A stretch of 64,000 nt of DNA from Bradyrhizobium sp. MOS002 (GTDB lineage Bacteria > Pseudomonadota > Alphaproteobacteria > Rhizobiales > Xanthobacteraceae), in assembly GCF_003020115.1 (NCBI RefSeq), contig NZ_PYFX01000008.1, forward strand, positions 62,001 to 126,000, read 5' to 3'. Shown here one piece after another: positions 30,202 through 38,321 of this stretch. Position numbers and translations under genes: made by a program. Position 1 is the first letter of the stretch. Each line of letters opens with the position of its first letter. A model generated the notes under the pieces. That model searched no databases and had not been told where the DNA came from. It saw only the letters and a program-made list of their open reading frames with translations.

Positions 30202-31371
30202 TCACGAAAAACGGGACACGGAGAATGGAGCAAGGTCGATCGAGCTTCGACCATCGGCCATCATCTCGGCGACGACGTTTCCAATGCCGGCCGAGTGCTT
30301 GAAGCCGTGACCGGAGCACGCCGAGACGACAAAGACTCTGTCCTGGTCAGGATGCCGGTCGATGATGAATCCCCGATCGGGTGTTGTCGTGTAGAGACAG
30401 GCAGCCGCCTGCGCGGCACGGGGCGTGGCGCCCGCGAGGCGCCCCTTGACGTGCATCCGGTACATCTTGGCCGACTCCGCCGGATCAACGGTGCGATCGA
30501 CGGTATCGGCCGTTGTGCTGGTCTCGTACTGCTCGGTCGCCACCTTGACGCGACGGTCGCCTGGCAGTGGCGGGAAGCCGTAGAAGTAGTCGACATCCGT
30601 CGCGCCATGCATCCAAATGAACACAGGCGCGTTGGCGCGATACGGGCTCATGTCCTCAAGTTCGTACCAGTGGAGCACCTGACGTTTCACCGTGAGCACA
30701 CGGTCAAACGGCGCGCCGAGAAGGTGAGCGTTCCAGGCGCCCGCCGACACCACCACCTGGTCCGCCTCGAAAGTGCCTGAGGACGTTTCCACCCGAACGG
30801 CAAAGCCTCTCTGGGCGATCGAGAGAACTTCGACTCCCGTGCGTATCGTTGCGCCAAGCTGCTCGGCGCGTGTCAGTTGCGCCTTGATGCAACGCTCTGG
30901 AAAAACGTAGCCCCCGCCGGGCTCGTAATAGGCCTTCTCATTGCCCTCGAGGTTCAGGAACTGCGGGAAGCGGTGAGCCACCTCTCGCCCGTCGATCACT
31001 TCATGCGCGATGCTGAAGTCACGGGCTGCCGCAATCGAACGCGCGACGAAATCCGGCTTGCCGTGGTGCGACGTCTCGCCGACACCGGGCGCCATGACGA
31101 TGACGCCGCACGGGTTCAGCAGCTCGGCGGACGTCTCGGCTTCGAGCTCACGCCAGATCCGGTGAGTATCCAACACCAGGGGCACGTAATCGCGGCCTTC
31201 GCCGACCGCCTGCCGAGTGATGCGGGTTTCGCCGTGGCTGGACCCCATCGTGTGGGGAGGGGCAAAGCGATCGAGGCCGATCGCCTTGATCCCTCGCTTG
31301 GCCAGTTGATAGAGCGCCGCGCTGCCCATGGCACCGAGGCCGATCACCAGAATATCCGCTTTCTCGCGCAT
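30202..31371 (-). CDS. FAD-dependent N-methyl amino-acid oxidase (sarcosine oxidase / SolA type)
   Basis: 389 residues from ATG 31371. The FAD-binding 'ADILVIGLGAMGSAALYQLAKRGIKAIGLDR' start (GxGxxG), 'GSSHGETRITRQA', the covalent-flavin cysteine region near the C-terminus in 'VSACSGHGFKHSAGIGNVVA', and overall length fit monomeric sarcosine oxidase / N-methyltryptophan oxidase. It would oxidise an N-methylated amino acid, giving formaldehyde and hydrogen peroxide. It precedes an ABC importer and diverges from a LysR regulator. Confidence 0.87.
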   Translation of the reverse strand: MREKADILVIGLGAMGSAALYQLAKRGIKAIGLDRFAPPHTMGSSHGETRITRQAVGEGRDYVPLVLDTHRIWRELEAETSAELLNPCGVIVMAPGVGETSHHGKPDFVARSIAAARDFSIAHEVIDGREVAHRFPQFLNLEGNEKAYYEPGGGYVFPERCIKAQLTRAEQLGATIRTGVEVLSIAQRGFAVRVETSSGTFEADQVVVSAGAWNAHLLGAPFDRVLTVKRQVLHWYELEDMSPYRANAPVFIWMHGATDVDYFYGFPPLPGDRRVKVATEQYETSTTADTVDRTVDPAESAKMYRMHVKGRLAGATPRAAQAAACLYTTTPDRGFIIDRHPDQDRVFVVSACSGHGFKHSAGIGNVVAEMMADGRSSIDLAPFSVSRFS

Positions 31372-31441
31372 CGATCGGGACTGCTTAATTGTTAGGACGG
31401 CACGAAGTCTGCTTTTAAATGCAGCTCGTCGACAAGGATAA

Positions 31442-31475
31442 TTCATGAAATGAAGAAAATTTGCATCTTCAGATG
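31442..31475. promoter_or_regulatory. two short palindromes in the oxidase-lysR divergent promoter region
   Basis: TTCATGAAATGAA (31442-31454, also T-N11-A, the LysR-box form) and CATCTTCAGATG (31464-31475). They lie between the two divergent starts, 16 bp before the regulator, in an AT-rich stretch, and are likely regulator-binding sites. Confidence 0.5.
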
Positions 31476-31490
31476 ACTTTTGCTTAAGTC

Positions 31491-32456
31491 ATGGAGATGC
31501 TGTCACCTGTTCCAGACCTGCGAAGCCTGCAGATCGTCGCCGCTGTCGCAGACTCCGGCAGCATGTTGGAAGCGTCACGCCAATTCGGGATGACGCAATC
31601 CGCCGTGTCTCAGGCGGTCCGGCGTGCCGAAGCGGCGGTCGGCGTCGCGTTCTTCAACCGGACCCGCAGGCCGCTCACGCCGACTCGCGCGGGGCGCATC
31701 CTCGCAAGCCGCGTTCTCGAACTGAACCGCGACTTTGATGCGCTTCTCAGCGCACTCCGGGTCGCGGCGGAACAGTCTGAGCGGGTTGATCTGAGGCTTG
31801 GCCTCGTCGACTCCTATGCGGCCACGGTCGGCGCGCACCTCGTCAAAGAACTCATGACGGGCGAGATCGCACTGAGTCTGTCCGTATGGTCGGGCCTCGC
31901 TCACTCACATGCCGAGGCGCTGATGAATCGCAAGATCGACGCCGCGATCACATGCGACGCGATGGATGACCTGTATGATGTCGAACGCTTCCCATTCTAT
32001 CGCGAGCCAAATCTGTTGGTGGTGCCGCGCGGCATGGAGGCCGAATTTGCTGGCCTTGATCTGCGGGAGATCCTCACTCGACATCGCCTGGTTCGGTACA
32101 GCGAGCGTTCCTATGCAGGGGCTCAGGTCGAGCGCCATCTGAGCCGCCTCGGCATTCGCCCGCCACGGGCTTTCGAGTTTGACACCTCGGACAGTCTGGT
32201 CGCCATGGTCGCGACCGGCATGGGTGTGGCGATCACCACGCCGCTGTGTCTGTTGCAGGGGCTTGCTCACGCGGCGCAGGTCAGCGCTCTGCCTTTGCCC
32301 GGCCCTGGCTTCTTTCGTGAGCTGCTTCTGGTGACCCGCCGTGGAGATCTTTCATCCCTGGCGCCGCGGATCGCAGAGATGGCGCGAACGAGCATTACGA
32401 CGCAAGCGATGCCGCGTATCCGGACGCTCGTGCCCTGGTTCACCGAGGATTATTAG
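31491..32456 (+). CDS. LysR-family transcriptional regulator
   Basis: 321 residues. The winged helix-turn-helix 'LRSLQIVAAVADSGSMLEASRQFGMTQSAVSQAVRRAEAAVG' occupies residues 10-52, followed by a linker helix and the periplasmic-binding-like effector domain (about 95-310). Divergent from the sarcosine-oxidase-like gene, 120 bp apart, and so the likely controller of the oxidase/ABC operon. The gene ends at a strong terminator. Confidence 0.92.
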   Translation: MEMLSPVPDLRSLQIVAAVADSGSMLEASRQFGMTQSAVSQAVRRAEAAVGVAFFNRTRRPLTPTRAGRILASRVLELNRDFDALLSALRVAAEQSERVDLRLGLVDSYAATVGAHLVKELMTGEIALSLSVWSGLAHSHAEALMNRKIDAAITCDAMDDLYDVERFPFYREPNLLVVPRGMEAEFAGLDLREILTRHRLVRYSERSYAGAQVERHLSRLGIRPPRAFEFDTSDSLVAMVATGMGVAITTPLCLLQGLAHAAQVSALPLPGPGFFRELLLVTRRGDLSSLAPRIAEMARTSITTQAMPRIRTLVPWFTEDY

Positions 32457-32462
32457 CAAGAA

Positions 32463-32488
32463 AAAAGCCCGGCGCGAGCCGGGCTTTT
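32463..32488. terminator. bidirectional intrinsic terminator
   Basis: Perfect 11-bp stem AAAAGCCCGGC / GCCGGGCTTTT with a GCGA loop between convergent lysR and the orthocaspase gene. Confidence 0.9.
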
Positions 32489-32509
32489 GTTTGTCGTAAC
32501 TCGCCTGTC

Positions 32510-33931
32510 TCAGCGGCGGAACATGCCGCCCATCATGCCGCCGACGACACCGCCGACGAAGGCTGCTCCGGGATCGCCGCCGCCGCTGCGATGCTGTGCG
32601 GGAGCGCTCTGGGAGGGGGCGCTGCTGGCACGCCGGGCCGGCTTCGCGCTGTCGTCGCTCGCCGTCGGCGTGGTCGCCACGATCTCGGACAGAAGGGCCT
32701 TGTGCTGGAGCTTGTTGAGATAGCCGCTCGACGGATAGCCACGTGCCGCCTGCCAGCGCTTGAGCACCGTACGGGTGTCCTCGCTGAAGGCGCCGGTGAC
32801 CTTGGTGTCGAACCCAAGTCCGGTCAGGCGGCGCTGCACGTCGCGGCGCTGGCCCTTGTCGAGACCGATCTGGTCCTCGGTGAGCTGGCTGGCGTCGTCG
32901 GTGAAGGTCGCGGGATCGACACCGGCGTTGAGGTTGCGGGTCGTCGTCGACGGGCCGCTCTTGATCGCGGCGATCCGCGCCAGCGCCAGCGCCTTGAACT
33001 GGCCGTTGGGGTAGGCGGAGAGGTAGGCGTTGAGCTCTTCCGGCTTGTTGCTCTCCTTGACCGAGCGCCAGTATTCGAGCTCGACACCGTCCGAATTGAC
33101 GCCGGTTGCCGCCGGCGCGATGCCAACAGCCATCGGTGCCGCATTGGCGACCTGGGTCGCCGGAGCCTGGTTGAGATAGACCGCGCCGATCAAATTAGTG
33201 TGGCCCCAGGGCAGCTGACCCTTGTGGGTCTCCTCATTGACCTGGGCGCGGACCGACGTCATCGCCTGCTGAATCTCGATACCAGGCTTGGTGATGTTGT
33301 CGATCAGCGCACGGGTGAACGGGCTGTTGTTGCCCTCCTGGCCGTCGAGCGCGGTCTGGCCCGGGCCGGTGGCGAACGCGATCAGCGTGCCTTCGCCGGA
33401 TTTCATCTCGGCAAGACCGCTCTGCACGTTGACGCTGCGGGTCGCGGAGTTCGACTTGATCTTGGCAGCGAACGGATTGTCGCGGCAGGCATCAAGGAAG
33501 ACCAGCTTGACCTTGGCGTCGCCCATGGTCTGCTCGAGTGTCAGATCGATGTTGATGGCGGCACCGAGCTTGACGTCCATCTCCGACTTGATGTCGGCGT
33601 CGACGGGCAGGAGATAATTGGAGCCGCCGACCGCGATGCCGTGACCGGCATAATAGAACACTGCGACATCGGAGCCCTGCGCCTTGCGGCCGAAGTCCAG
33701 CAGCTTCTCCGTCATCTGGTCGCGCGAGAGGTTCGAGCCTTCGATCACCTCGAAGCCGACATTGCGCAGCGTTGCCGCCATCGCCTTGGCGTCGATCGGC
33801 GGGTTCGGCAATTGTGCGACGTTCTTGTAGGTGCCGTTGCCGACGACGAAAGCAACACGGCGGTCGGCCTTCGCGGCACTGACCGACAGTACCATGCACA
33901 TCAGCGACGCGAGGAGGGTGAGAGTGCGCAT
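32510..33931 (-). CDS. exported caspase-like peptidase (orthocaspase, C14) with peptidoglycan-binding-like domain
   Basis: 473 residues from ATG 33931. Signal peptide (MRTLTLLASLMCMVLSVSAAKA), then a C14 caspase p20 domain: 'RRVAFVVGNGTYKNV', catalytic His in 'VFYYAGHGIAVGG' and catalytic Cys in 'VFLDACRDNP'. A middle SEL1/TPR-like segment ('EYWRSVKESNKPEELNAYLSAYPNG') and a peptidoglycan-binding-1-like stretch ('RDVQRRLTGLGFDTKVTGAFSEDTRTVLKRWQAARG' in outline) follow. The tail is Ser/Ala/Gly-rich ending GGVVGGMMGGMFRR. Both catalytic residues are intact; the location is the periplasm. Confidence 0.88.
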   Translation of the reverse strand: MRTLTLLASLMCMVLSVSAAKADRRVAFVVGNGTYKNVAQLPNPPIDAKAMAATLRNVGFEVIEGSNLSRDQMTEKLLDFGRKAQGSDVAVFYYAGHGIAVGGSNYLLPVDADIKSEMDVKLGAAINIDLTLEQTMGDAKVKLVFLDACRDNPFAAKIKSNSATRSVNVQSGLAEMKSGEGTLIAFATGPGQTALDGQEGNNSPFTRALIDNITKPGIEIQQAMTSVRAQVNEETHKGQLPWGHTNLIGAVYLNQAPATQVANAAPMAVGIAPAATGVNSDGVELEYWRSVKESNKPEELNAYLSAYPNGQFKALALARIAAIKSGPSTTTRNLNAGVDPATFTDDASQLTEDQIGLDKGQRRDVQRRLTGLGFDTKVTGAFSEDTRTVLKRWQAARGYPSSGYLNKLQHKALLSEIVATTPTASDDSAKPARRASSAPSQSAPAQHRSGGGDPGAAFVGGVVGGMMGGMFRR

Positions 33932-34133
33932 CTGGAATCCCCAACAGAATCGAATTGCAGGCAGCAACAAATTGGCAACGAACTTACACGAAGTATCCGA
34001 TTTGGCGCCACCAAAACGGCAGTCGTGACGTTCAACCCGCTGCTGTGTGGCAGAATGTGCACGATGGAATACCCCTCCAACGTGATCTAAATCACACGGC
34101 CACTTGGTTTTGTCGCGTGAGGCGGCGCGAGGT

Positions 34134-35009
34134 TCAGCGCGCGCGGGCGGGAACCGGCGAAGGCGGCTTCAAATTCAGGAGATTGCCGCAGAGGATCAGC
34201 GCCGCGCCGAGCACGGTCCAAGTATCGAGCCGCTCCGAATAGAGCAGCCAGCCGACGGTCGCCGTGAGTGGAACCCGCAAAAAGTCCATCGGCACCACGA
34301 TGGTTGCATCCGCGTACCGGAGCGCGCTGGCGAGGCAGTAGTGCGAGAATGTGCCGCAGACCCCGATGACGAAGAGCCAACCCCACAGGGAGGCTGACGG
34401 CCAGGTCCAGACGTAGAGCGTCGGGAGCAAACCCACCACCATCTGCACGACGATCATCCAGAACAGGATCGACAATGCGCTCTCGGTCCGGGTCAGCGAT
34501 TTCGCCAATATCATGGAGATGCTGAAGCCGATCGCGGCTCCCAGTGCGATCAGCTGGCCCGGATTGATCTCGCCGGTGGCGGGCCGCACGATCATGACCA
34601 CGCCGACGATGCCGAGCACGATCGCGGATATCTTCCAGACGGTCATGCGCTCGGACAGGAATGTTGCGGCCAGCAGCGCCGTCCAGATCGGCATGGTGAA
34701 TTCGATCGCGACGACCTGGCCGATCCCGATCAGCGTCAGTGCGTAGAACCAGCCGAGCTGTGCGAAATAATGGACCCCGTTGCGCGCGAGGTGCTGGGGC
34801 AGGCGCTTGGTCGCGACCGCCTTGAAGCCACCGGCTCGGTAGATGATCGGCAGCAGAAGCGTGAACCCGATCACCGAGCGCACTTCCATAATCTCGAAGA
34901 CGTTGAGCTCGCGCGTGGTCTCGCGCCCGGCGACCGCCATGACCAGCATCAGCGACAGCCAGCCCGCCATCCACAGGGCAGCCATCGTTTTGGACGGTGT
35001 CGTGTTCAT
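34134..35009 (-). CDS. EamA/DMT-superfamily exporter
   Basis: 291 residues from ATG 35009. Ten hydrophobic segments arranged as two EamA repeats; 'MPIWTALLAATFLSERMTVWK' and 'VPMDFLRVPLTATVGWLLYSERLDTWTV' are the paired family signatures. An inner-membrane metabolite exporter of unknown substrate. The frame extends to 35105 without a ribosome binding site. Confidence 0.88.
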   Translation of the reverse strand: MNTTPSKTMAALWMAGWLSLMLVMAVAGRETTRELNVFEIMEVRSVIGFTLLLPIIYRAGGFKAVATKRLPQHLARNGVHYFAQLGWFYALTLIGIGQVVAIEFTMPIWTALLAATFLSERMTVWKISAIVLGIVGVVMIVRPATGEINPGQLIALGAAIGFSISMILAKSLTRTESALSILFWMIVVQMVVGLLPTLYVWTWPSASLWGWLFVIGVCGTFSHYCLASALRYADATIVVPMDFLRVPLTATVGWLLYSERLDTWTVLGAALILCGNLLNLKPPSPVPARAR

Positions 35010-35159
35010 TGGCGCTGGTGTGGGAGGCGAGGGTCTGAGGGAGGGTCGGTATCGGCGACATCGTGGCCGTTTGCAACGGCCAAATCTGCCGGTGCAGCGA
35101 TGCATGGCGGCGTGCTAAGGCATCAGTGAACAACGAGAAAAAACGGGAGATCTTCGCTC

Positions 35160-35558
35160 ATGCACATCTTGCAGCCGGCCGAGTGGAAAAAACCGCGCGG
35201 CTTTTCCCACGGTGTCGTGGTCGAGGGGCCGGGCCGCTGGGTGGTCCTGGCCGGCCAGACGGGCGGCGACGAGACCGGAAATTACGCGCCTGACATGGCA
35301 GCGCAGGTCGGGACTGCGCTGAAGCGTATCATCAAGCTCATGGGCGAGGCCGGCGCCGGCCCCGAGCATATCGTCCGCCTGACCTGGTACCTGACCAGCC
35401 GCAGCGAATATGAGACAGCCGGGACCGGCATCGGCGCGGCCTGGAAGGAAACGCTGGGGCGCAATTTCCCGCCCTCGACCTTGCTCTATATCGGCGGTCT
35501 GGTGGACAAGCGGGCCAAGGTCGAGATCGAGGTCACGGCGTTCGTGCCGGGCACATAA
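35160..35558 (+). CDS. RidA-family (YjgF/UK114) deaminase-like protein
   Basis: 132 residues. 'WVVLAGQTGGDETGNY', 'LMGEAGAGPEHIVRLTWYLTS' and 'FPPSTLLYIGGLVDKRAKVEIEVTAFVPG' match the RidA fold. Canonical RidA has Arg in the C-terminal IEV motif ('ARVEIE..A'); here 'AKVEIEV' places Lys/Val around it, so true imine deaminase activity is uncertain. It diverges from the exporter gene. A strong terminator follows 2 bp after the stop. Confidence 0.85.
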   Translation: MHILQPAEWKKPRGFSHGVVVEGPGRWVVLAGQTGGDETGNYAPDMAAQVGTALKRIIKLMGEAGAGPEHIVRLTWYLTSRSEYETAGTGIGAAWKETLGRNFPPSTLLYIGGLVDKRAKVEIEVTAFVPGT

Positions 35559-35560
35559 AA

Positions 35561-35590
35561 AATCGACCCGGCGAGATCGCCGGGTCGATT
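35561..35590. terminator. bidirectional intrinsic terminator after ridA-like gene
   Basis: 14-bp perfect inverted arms AATCGACCCGGCGA / TCGCCGGGTCGATT preceded by an A-run; convergent genes on both sides. Confidence 0.88.
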
Positions 35591-35610
35591 GTCAATCTAC
35601 TCGTATCGGC

Positions 35611-36093
35611 TTAGCGCGACAGCGAGATGTTGGCGCCGCGGAACTGGCTGTCGGCGCGCATCGTGACGTTCTGCTTGTTGCCGGACGTCTTCAGCGAGAT
35701 GTTGGCGTTGAAGCCGGCGGTGGAGGCGAGCAGCTCATAGTTTCCGCCGGCGCCGCGACCCGAAAGGGAGCCGCTGATATTGCGGCTGGCCTCGGACCAG
35801 CTGCCCGCAATGGCGCTGCCTTCAGCCTTGACGTTGGCGCCGAGGTTGAACTTGTACGCGTCGCTGGCGCACGTCAGAGACAACTCCATCGTCGGTCCGA
35901 TTGGAGCGTATTTGGCCCGGCAGCGGATTCGCTCGGTCGAGCCGTCATCCAGGGTGACCGTGCCTGAGCCGCTCCAGCTGCCTGCCAGCGGGGCGAACGG
36001 GCCGGACTGGGCCTTGCTCTCGGAGTTGGCTATTCCGGCCGCAAACATAATACCGGCCGCGATCAGCAGCCGTTGGCCCAGACCGCTCGTCAC
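35611..36093 (-). CDS. exported beta-rich protein of unknown function
   Basis: 160 residues from GTG 36093. Signal peptide about 'TSGLGQRLLIAAGIMFAAGIANSESKAQ'. The mature part 'PFAPLAGSWSGSGTVTLDDGSTERIRC' and alternating strands suggest a small beta barrel or clam; two cysteines (about 60 and 78) may pair. An open frame to 36210 would overlap the upstream gene by more than 50 bp; GTG 36093 lies just after that gene's stop. Not recognised beyond genus-level hypotheticals. Confidence 0.62.
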   Translation of the reverse strand: MTSGLGQRLLIAAGIMFAAGIANSESKAQSGPFAPLAGSWSGSGTVTLDDGSTERIRCRAKYAPIGPTMELSLTCASDAYKFNLGANVKAEGSAIAGSWSEASRNISGSLSGRGAGGNYELLASTAGFNANISLKTSGNKQNVTMRADSQFRGANISLSR

Positions 36094-36100
36094 GATTTTT

Positions 36101-36445
36101 CTATTGGCGCGATGCTTCCCACCGCCCGCTGCACGGTATGCCTGCAGATGCTCCATTCCACTTCCCCGATCCGGCGTTGCCGCTGAGTTGACCGTTGGCA
36201 TATGCACCATTGATCGAAACTTTCACAAGTCCCCCGCTGCCGATGGTGCCGGAAACGTTAGCGCCGGGCGCAGTGATCTTGCCGTCGGCAACCGTCAGCA
36301 AGGAACTTGCGGTCGGCTCGCAGGTGCCGCTCTTGGTGACGATGGTGACCTGCCAGTTGCCGTCATAGGGGGTCTGGGCGAAAGCGGGCGCGGCGAGGGT
36401 GACAATCGAAGCGGCACAGAACGCCGCAATGCGAGCAAAACGCAT
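36101..36445 (-). CDS. small exported protein of unknown function
   Basis: 114 residues. Signal peptide MRFARIAAFCAASIVTLAAPAFAQ; the mature part 'TPYDGNWQVTIVTKSGTCEPTASSLLTVADGKI' with later 'GSGKWNGASAGIPCSGRWEASRQ' is repetitive beta-type sequence with two cysteines. It resembles its downstream neighbour in style (Trp-containing start, Gly/Ser-rich strands), so the two may be paralogues in one operon. Confidence 0.7.
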   Translation of the reverse strand: MRFARIAAFCAASIVTLAAPAFAQTPYDGNWQVTIVTKSGTCEPTASSLLTVADGKITAPGANVSGTIGSGGLVKVSINGAYANGQLSGNAGSGKWNGASAGIPCSGRWEASRQ

Positions 36446-36529
36446 AAAATCCGTCCTTGAATCTGTCTGATATGCTGACGCTTATTCGGGCAAAATGTGA
36501 CGGAAATTTGGTGCGGTGCCAAATCGAAA

Positions 36530-36549
36530 ATTGTTCCTGTTGGAACAAT
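36530..36549. promoter_or_regulatory. 20-bp perfect palindrome upstream of the secreted-protein pair
   Basis: ATTGTTCC-TGTT-GGAACAAT, 8-bp perfect arms, 85 bp upstream of ATG 36445 in an AT-rich region. Likely a protein-binding site. Confidence 0.5.
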
Positions 36550-36623
36550 GGTTTATTTGGGTTTCCGACTGCAATTTTCGAAGCAGAATCAACGCCCCTT
36601 CACGTTAAGGGTAAGGACTGCGA

Positions 36624-36676
36624 CTCAGGGAAATGGTCTCAGGAAAGGGGCCTCAGGAAAGCGCGGCTCAGGAAAG
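36624..36676. repeat. four tandem CTCAGGAAA units at the 3' end of the formyltransferase gene
   Basis: Copies start at 36624, 36638, 36652 and 36667, period 14-15 bp. The last copy includes the stop codon of the formyltransferase (minus strand TTTCCTGAG). Confidence 0.8.
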
Positions 36677-37255
36677 ACTTGGCGCCGAGGTCGCGAACTG
36701 CTCGTCCTGAGTCTTGGACGGCAGCGCCTTGTGGACCTTGGCATAGTCGATCACGTCGGCCAGCAATTTGAGCCCGAGCGGGGCGAGCGCGCGCTCCCAC
36801 AGCTCCCGTGCCGTCTCGCCCTTCTTGACGAAGCACCATTCCTGGGCCGCGATGGCGCCGGCGTCCATGCGGTCGGCGAGGTGATAGATCGTGCCGCCGG
36901 CGATCGGATCGCCTTCCTTGATGGTCCATTCCACGGCCGCCTTGCCGCGGTGACGCGGCAGCAGCGAGGGATGATAGCCGATCCCGCCCAGCTTCGCTGC
37001 CTCGAGCGCGTCCTTGCCGATCCGAGCGTGGCTATGCGCGGTGACGATCAGATCGGTCTCGGGGGCGATCTCGGAGGCTACCACCAGCTTCGGATTGGCC
37101 TGGACCACGACGTCGATGCCCGCCGCCTTGGCCGTCGCGGCGAGACGATCCTCGGGGTCGGCCACCACGACCCGCACGATCAAGACACCGTGCTCCCGGA
37201 GCATGTTCAGGGTGGTCACGCCGAAATGGCGGGAGCCGACGAGGGTAATGCGCAT
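36668..37255 (-). CDS. stand-alone formyltransferase domain protein
   Basis: 195 residues covering only a formyl-transferase N-domain. 'IGYHPSLLPRHRGKAAVEWTI' carries the conserved His-Pro-Ser-Leu-Leu-Pro...G loop and 'GGTIYHLADRMDAGAIAAQE' carries the catalytic Asp. It lacks the C-terminal tRNA-binding domain of methionyl-tRNA formyltransferase, so a small-molecule or sugar-nucleotide acceptor is more likely. The N-terminal asparagine of the catalytic triad is replaced in 'VTAHSHARI', so activity needs checking. The 3' end carries tandem repeats. Confidence 0.75.
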   Translation of the reverse strand: MRITLVGSRHFGVTTLNMLREHGVLIVRVVVADPEDRLAATAKAAGIDVVVQANPKLVVASEIAPETDLIVTAHSHARIGKDALEAAKLGGIGYHPSLLPRHRGKAAVEWTIKEGDPIAGGTIYHLADRMDAGAIAAQEWCFVKKGETARELWERALAPLGLKLLADVIDYAKVHKALPSKTQDEQFATSAPSLS

Positions 37256-37455
37256 GGGTGTCCGATCCGTCTCGCAACTGCGTCATCTCCCGATAACACG
37301 TCCGGACGTCCTGTCACCACCCGCGCTGCGTTTGCGCCGGTTATCAACAATGCACCGGGCGGGGGTGCGCCGACGGTGCGCAATGAATTCCGCGATTGCG
37401 GCGTCGGCCCGTCAGGTGCTTCCATGCGCGCATGGCATCGGCTCGGAGCGAACGC

Positions 37456-37743
37456 ATGCGAAGCGCGTGGTTTGTCTTTCTCGCGGCCCTGGTCGCAACC
37501 ACTCCGGCGCGCGCCGGCGGTCCGCCTTATCCGGCGGTTCCGCCCGAGGTTGGGGTGGCACCCTTCATCGGCCCGACCTGGGACACCTATCGCTGCGCGG
37601 AAGGGCCGGTCATCAATTTCTATCACGGCGCCTATTACGGCCAGGAGCCGCCGGCACTCTATCGCGGCTACGCGTACCGGCCGCATTACCGCTACAGCGC
37701 CTACCGCAGGCTGCCGCGCGAATATTTCTGCCTCACAGACTAG
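37456..37743 (+). CDS. small exported Tyr/Pro-rich protein
   Basis: 95 residues from ATG 37456. Signal peptide MRSAWFVFLAALVATTPARA; mature sequence rich in Tyr and Pro ('FYHGAYYGQEPPALYRGYAYRPHYRYSAYRR' region). Two cysteines (CAEG and FCLTD). Proteins of this look are common in Bradyrhizobium envelopes; function unknown. Confidence 0.68.
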   Translation: MRSAWFVFLAALVATTPARAGGPPYPAVPPEVGVAPFIGPTWDTYRCAEGPVINFYHGAYYGQEPPALYRGYAYRPHYRYSAYRRLPREYFCLTD

Positions 37744-37819
37744 CGTTGCCGCGCCGCCACGGTCGGGCGGCGATTAGGGATAGGCCTGTTCCTGTGTTTG
37801 GTTCTTAACAGAGAGATCT

Positions 37820-37924
37820 AGGATTTGCCGTTAGAACGTGGACCCACCGGGGCTGGCGACATTTCAACCCGCATCCGTTTTCGAACCGGGATTTGGCCGC
37901 TGGCGTTATCGCCAGCGGCTTTTT
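37820..37924 (+). ncRNA. candidate small RNA ending in a strong terminator
   Basis: The region 37744-38081 has no credible gene. A perfect hairpin GCCGCTGGCG-TTAT-CGCCAGCGGC (37896-37919) followed by five T is a textbook intrinsic terminator, but it is 150 bp after the upstream gene. About 75-100 nt of non-coding sequence precede it (from about 37820), with a weak -10-like TAGGAT. Either a small RNA or a long 3' UTR; no Rfam family recognised. Confidence 0.4.
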
Positions 37925-38032
37925 CATGCTCGGCAGTCACGAAAACATCTAACGGTAACATGATCTCAACCACCTTGGCGTATCGACGAATCCGTCGCGG
38001 ATTTGTATTGCGTACCGCGACACCGAGATTGT

Positions 38033-38065
38033 CCCGCCGGCGTGGGTGCGCCGTGCGGGCTTTTT
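38033..38065 (+). terminator. terminator-like hairpin 17 bp before the downstream gene
   Basis: CCCGC-c-GGCG-tgggtg-CGCC-gt-GCGGG then CTTTTT. It stands between the first terminator and ATG 38082, so it could attenuate that gene. Confidence 0.6.
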
Positions 38066-38081
38066 CGCCGGGACCGATTTC

Positions 38082-38318
38082 ATGCCGAGCGCGATTGAGC
38101 AGATCGTCGACGTCTATGTCCGGCTGAAGAACCGGCGCGGCCTCGACGAGCTGATGATGCACAGACAGCGGCTTGCGGTCGATCTGAAGAGCAGGTCCGG
38201 CTACGACTTCAGCCTGCCGATCGGCCAGATCGACGAGGAGATCGCGATCATCGAAGCCGGCCTCAGCCGGCTCAAGTCGGGCGATGTCGCCGCGACGGAC
38301 GATAGCCGGCCAGTCTGA
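38082..38318 (+). CDS. small conserved protein of unknown function
   Basis: 78 residues, MPSAIEQIVDVYVRLKNRRG..., predicted mostly helical ('LDELMMHRQRLAVDLKSRSGYD', 'IDEEIAIIEAGLSRLKSG'). No signal peptide. The start is set by the sequence after the upstream hairpin. No family recognised; convergent with a helical gene 4 bp downstream. Confidence 0.65.
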   Translation: MPSAIEQIVDVYVRLKNRRGLDELMMHRQRLAVDLKSRSGYDFSLPIGQIDEEIAIIEAGLSRLKSGDVAATDDSRPV

Positions 38319-38321
38319 CGC

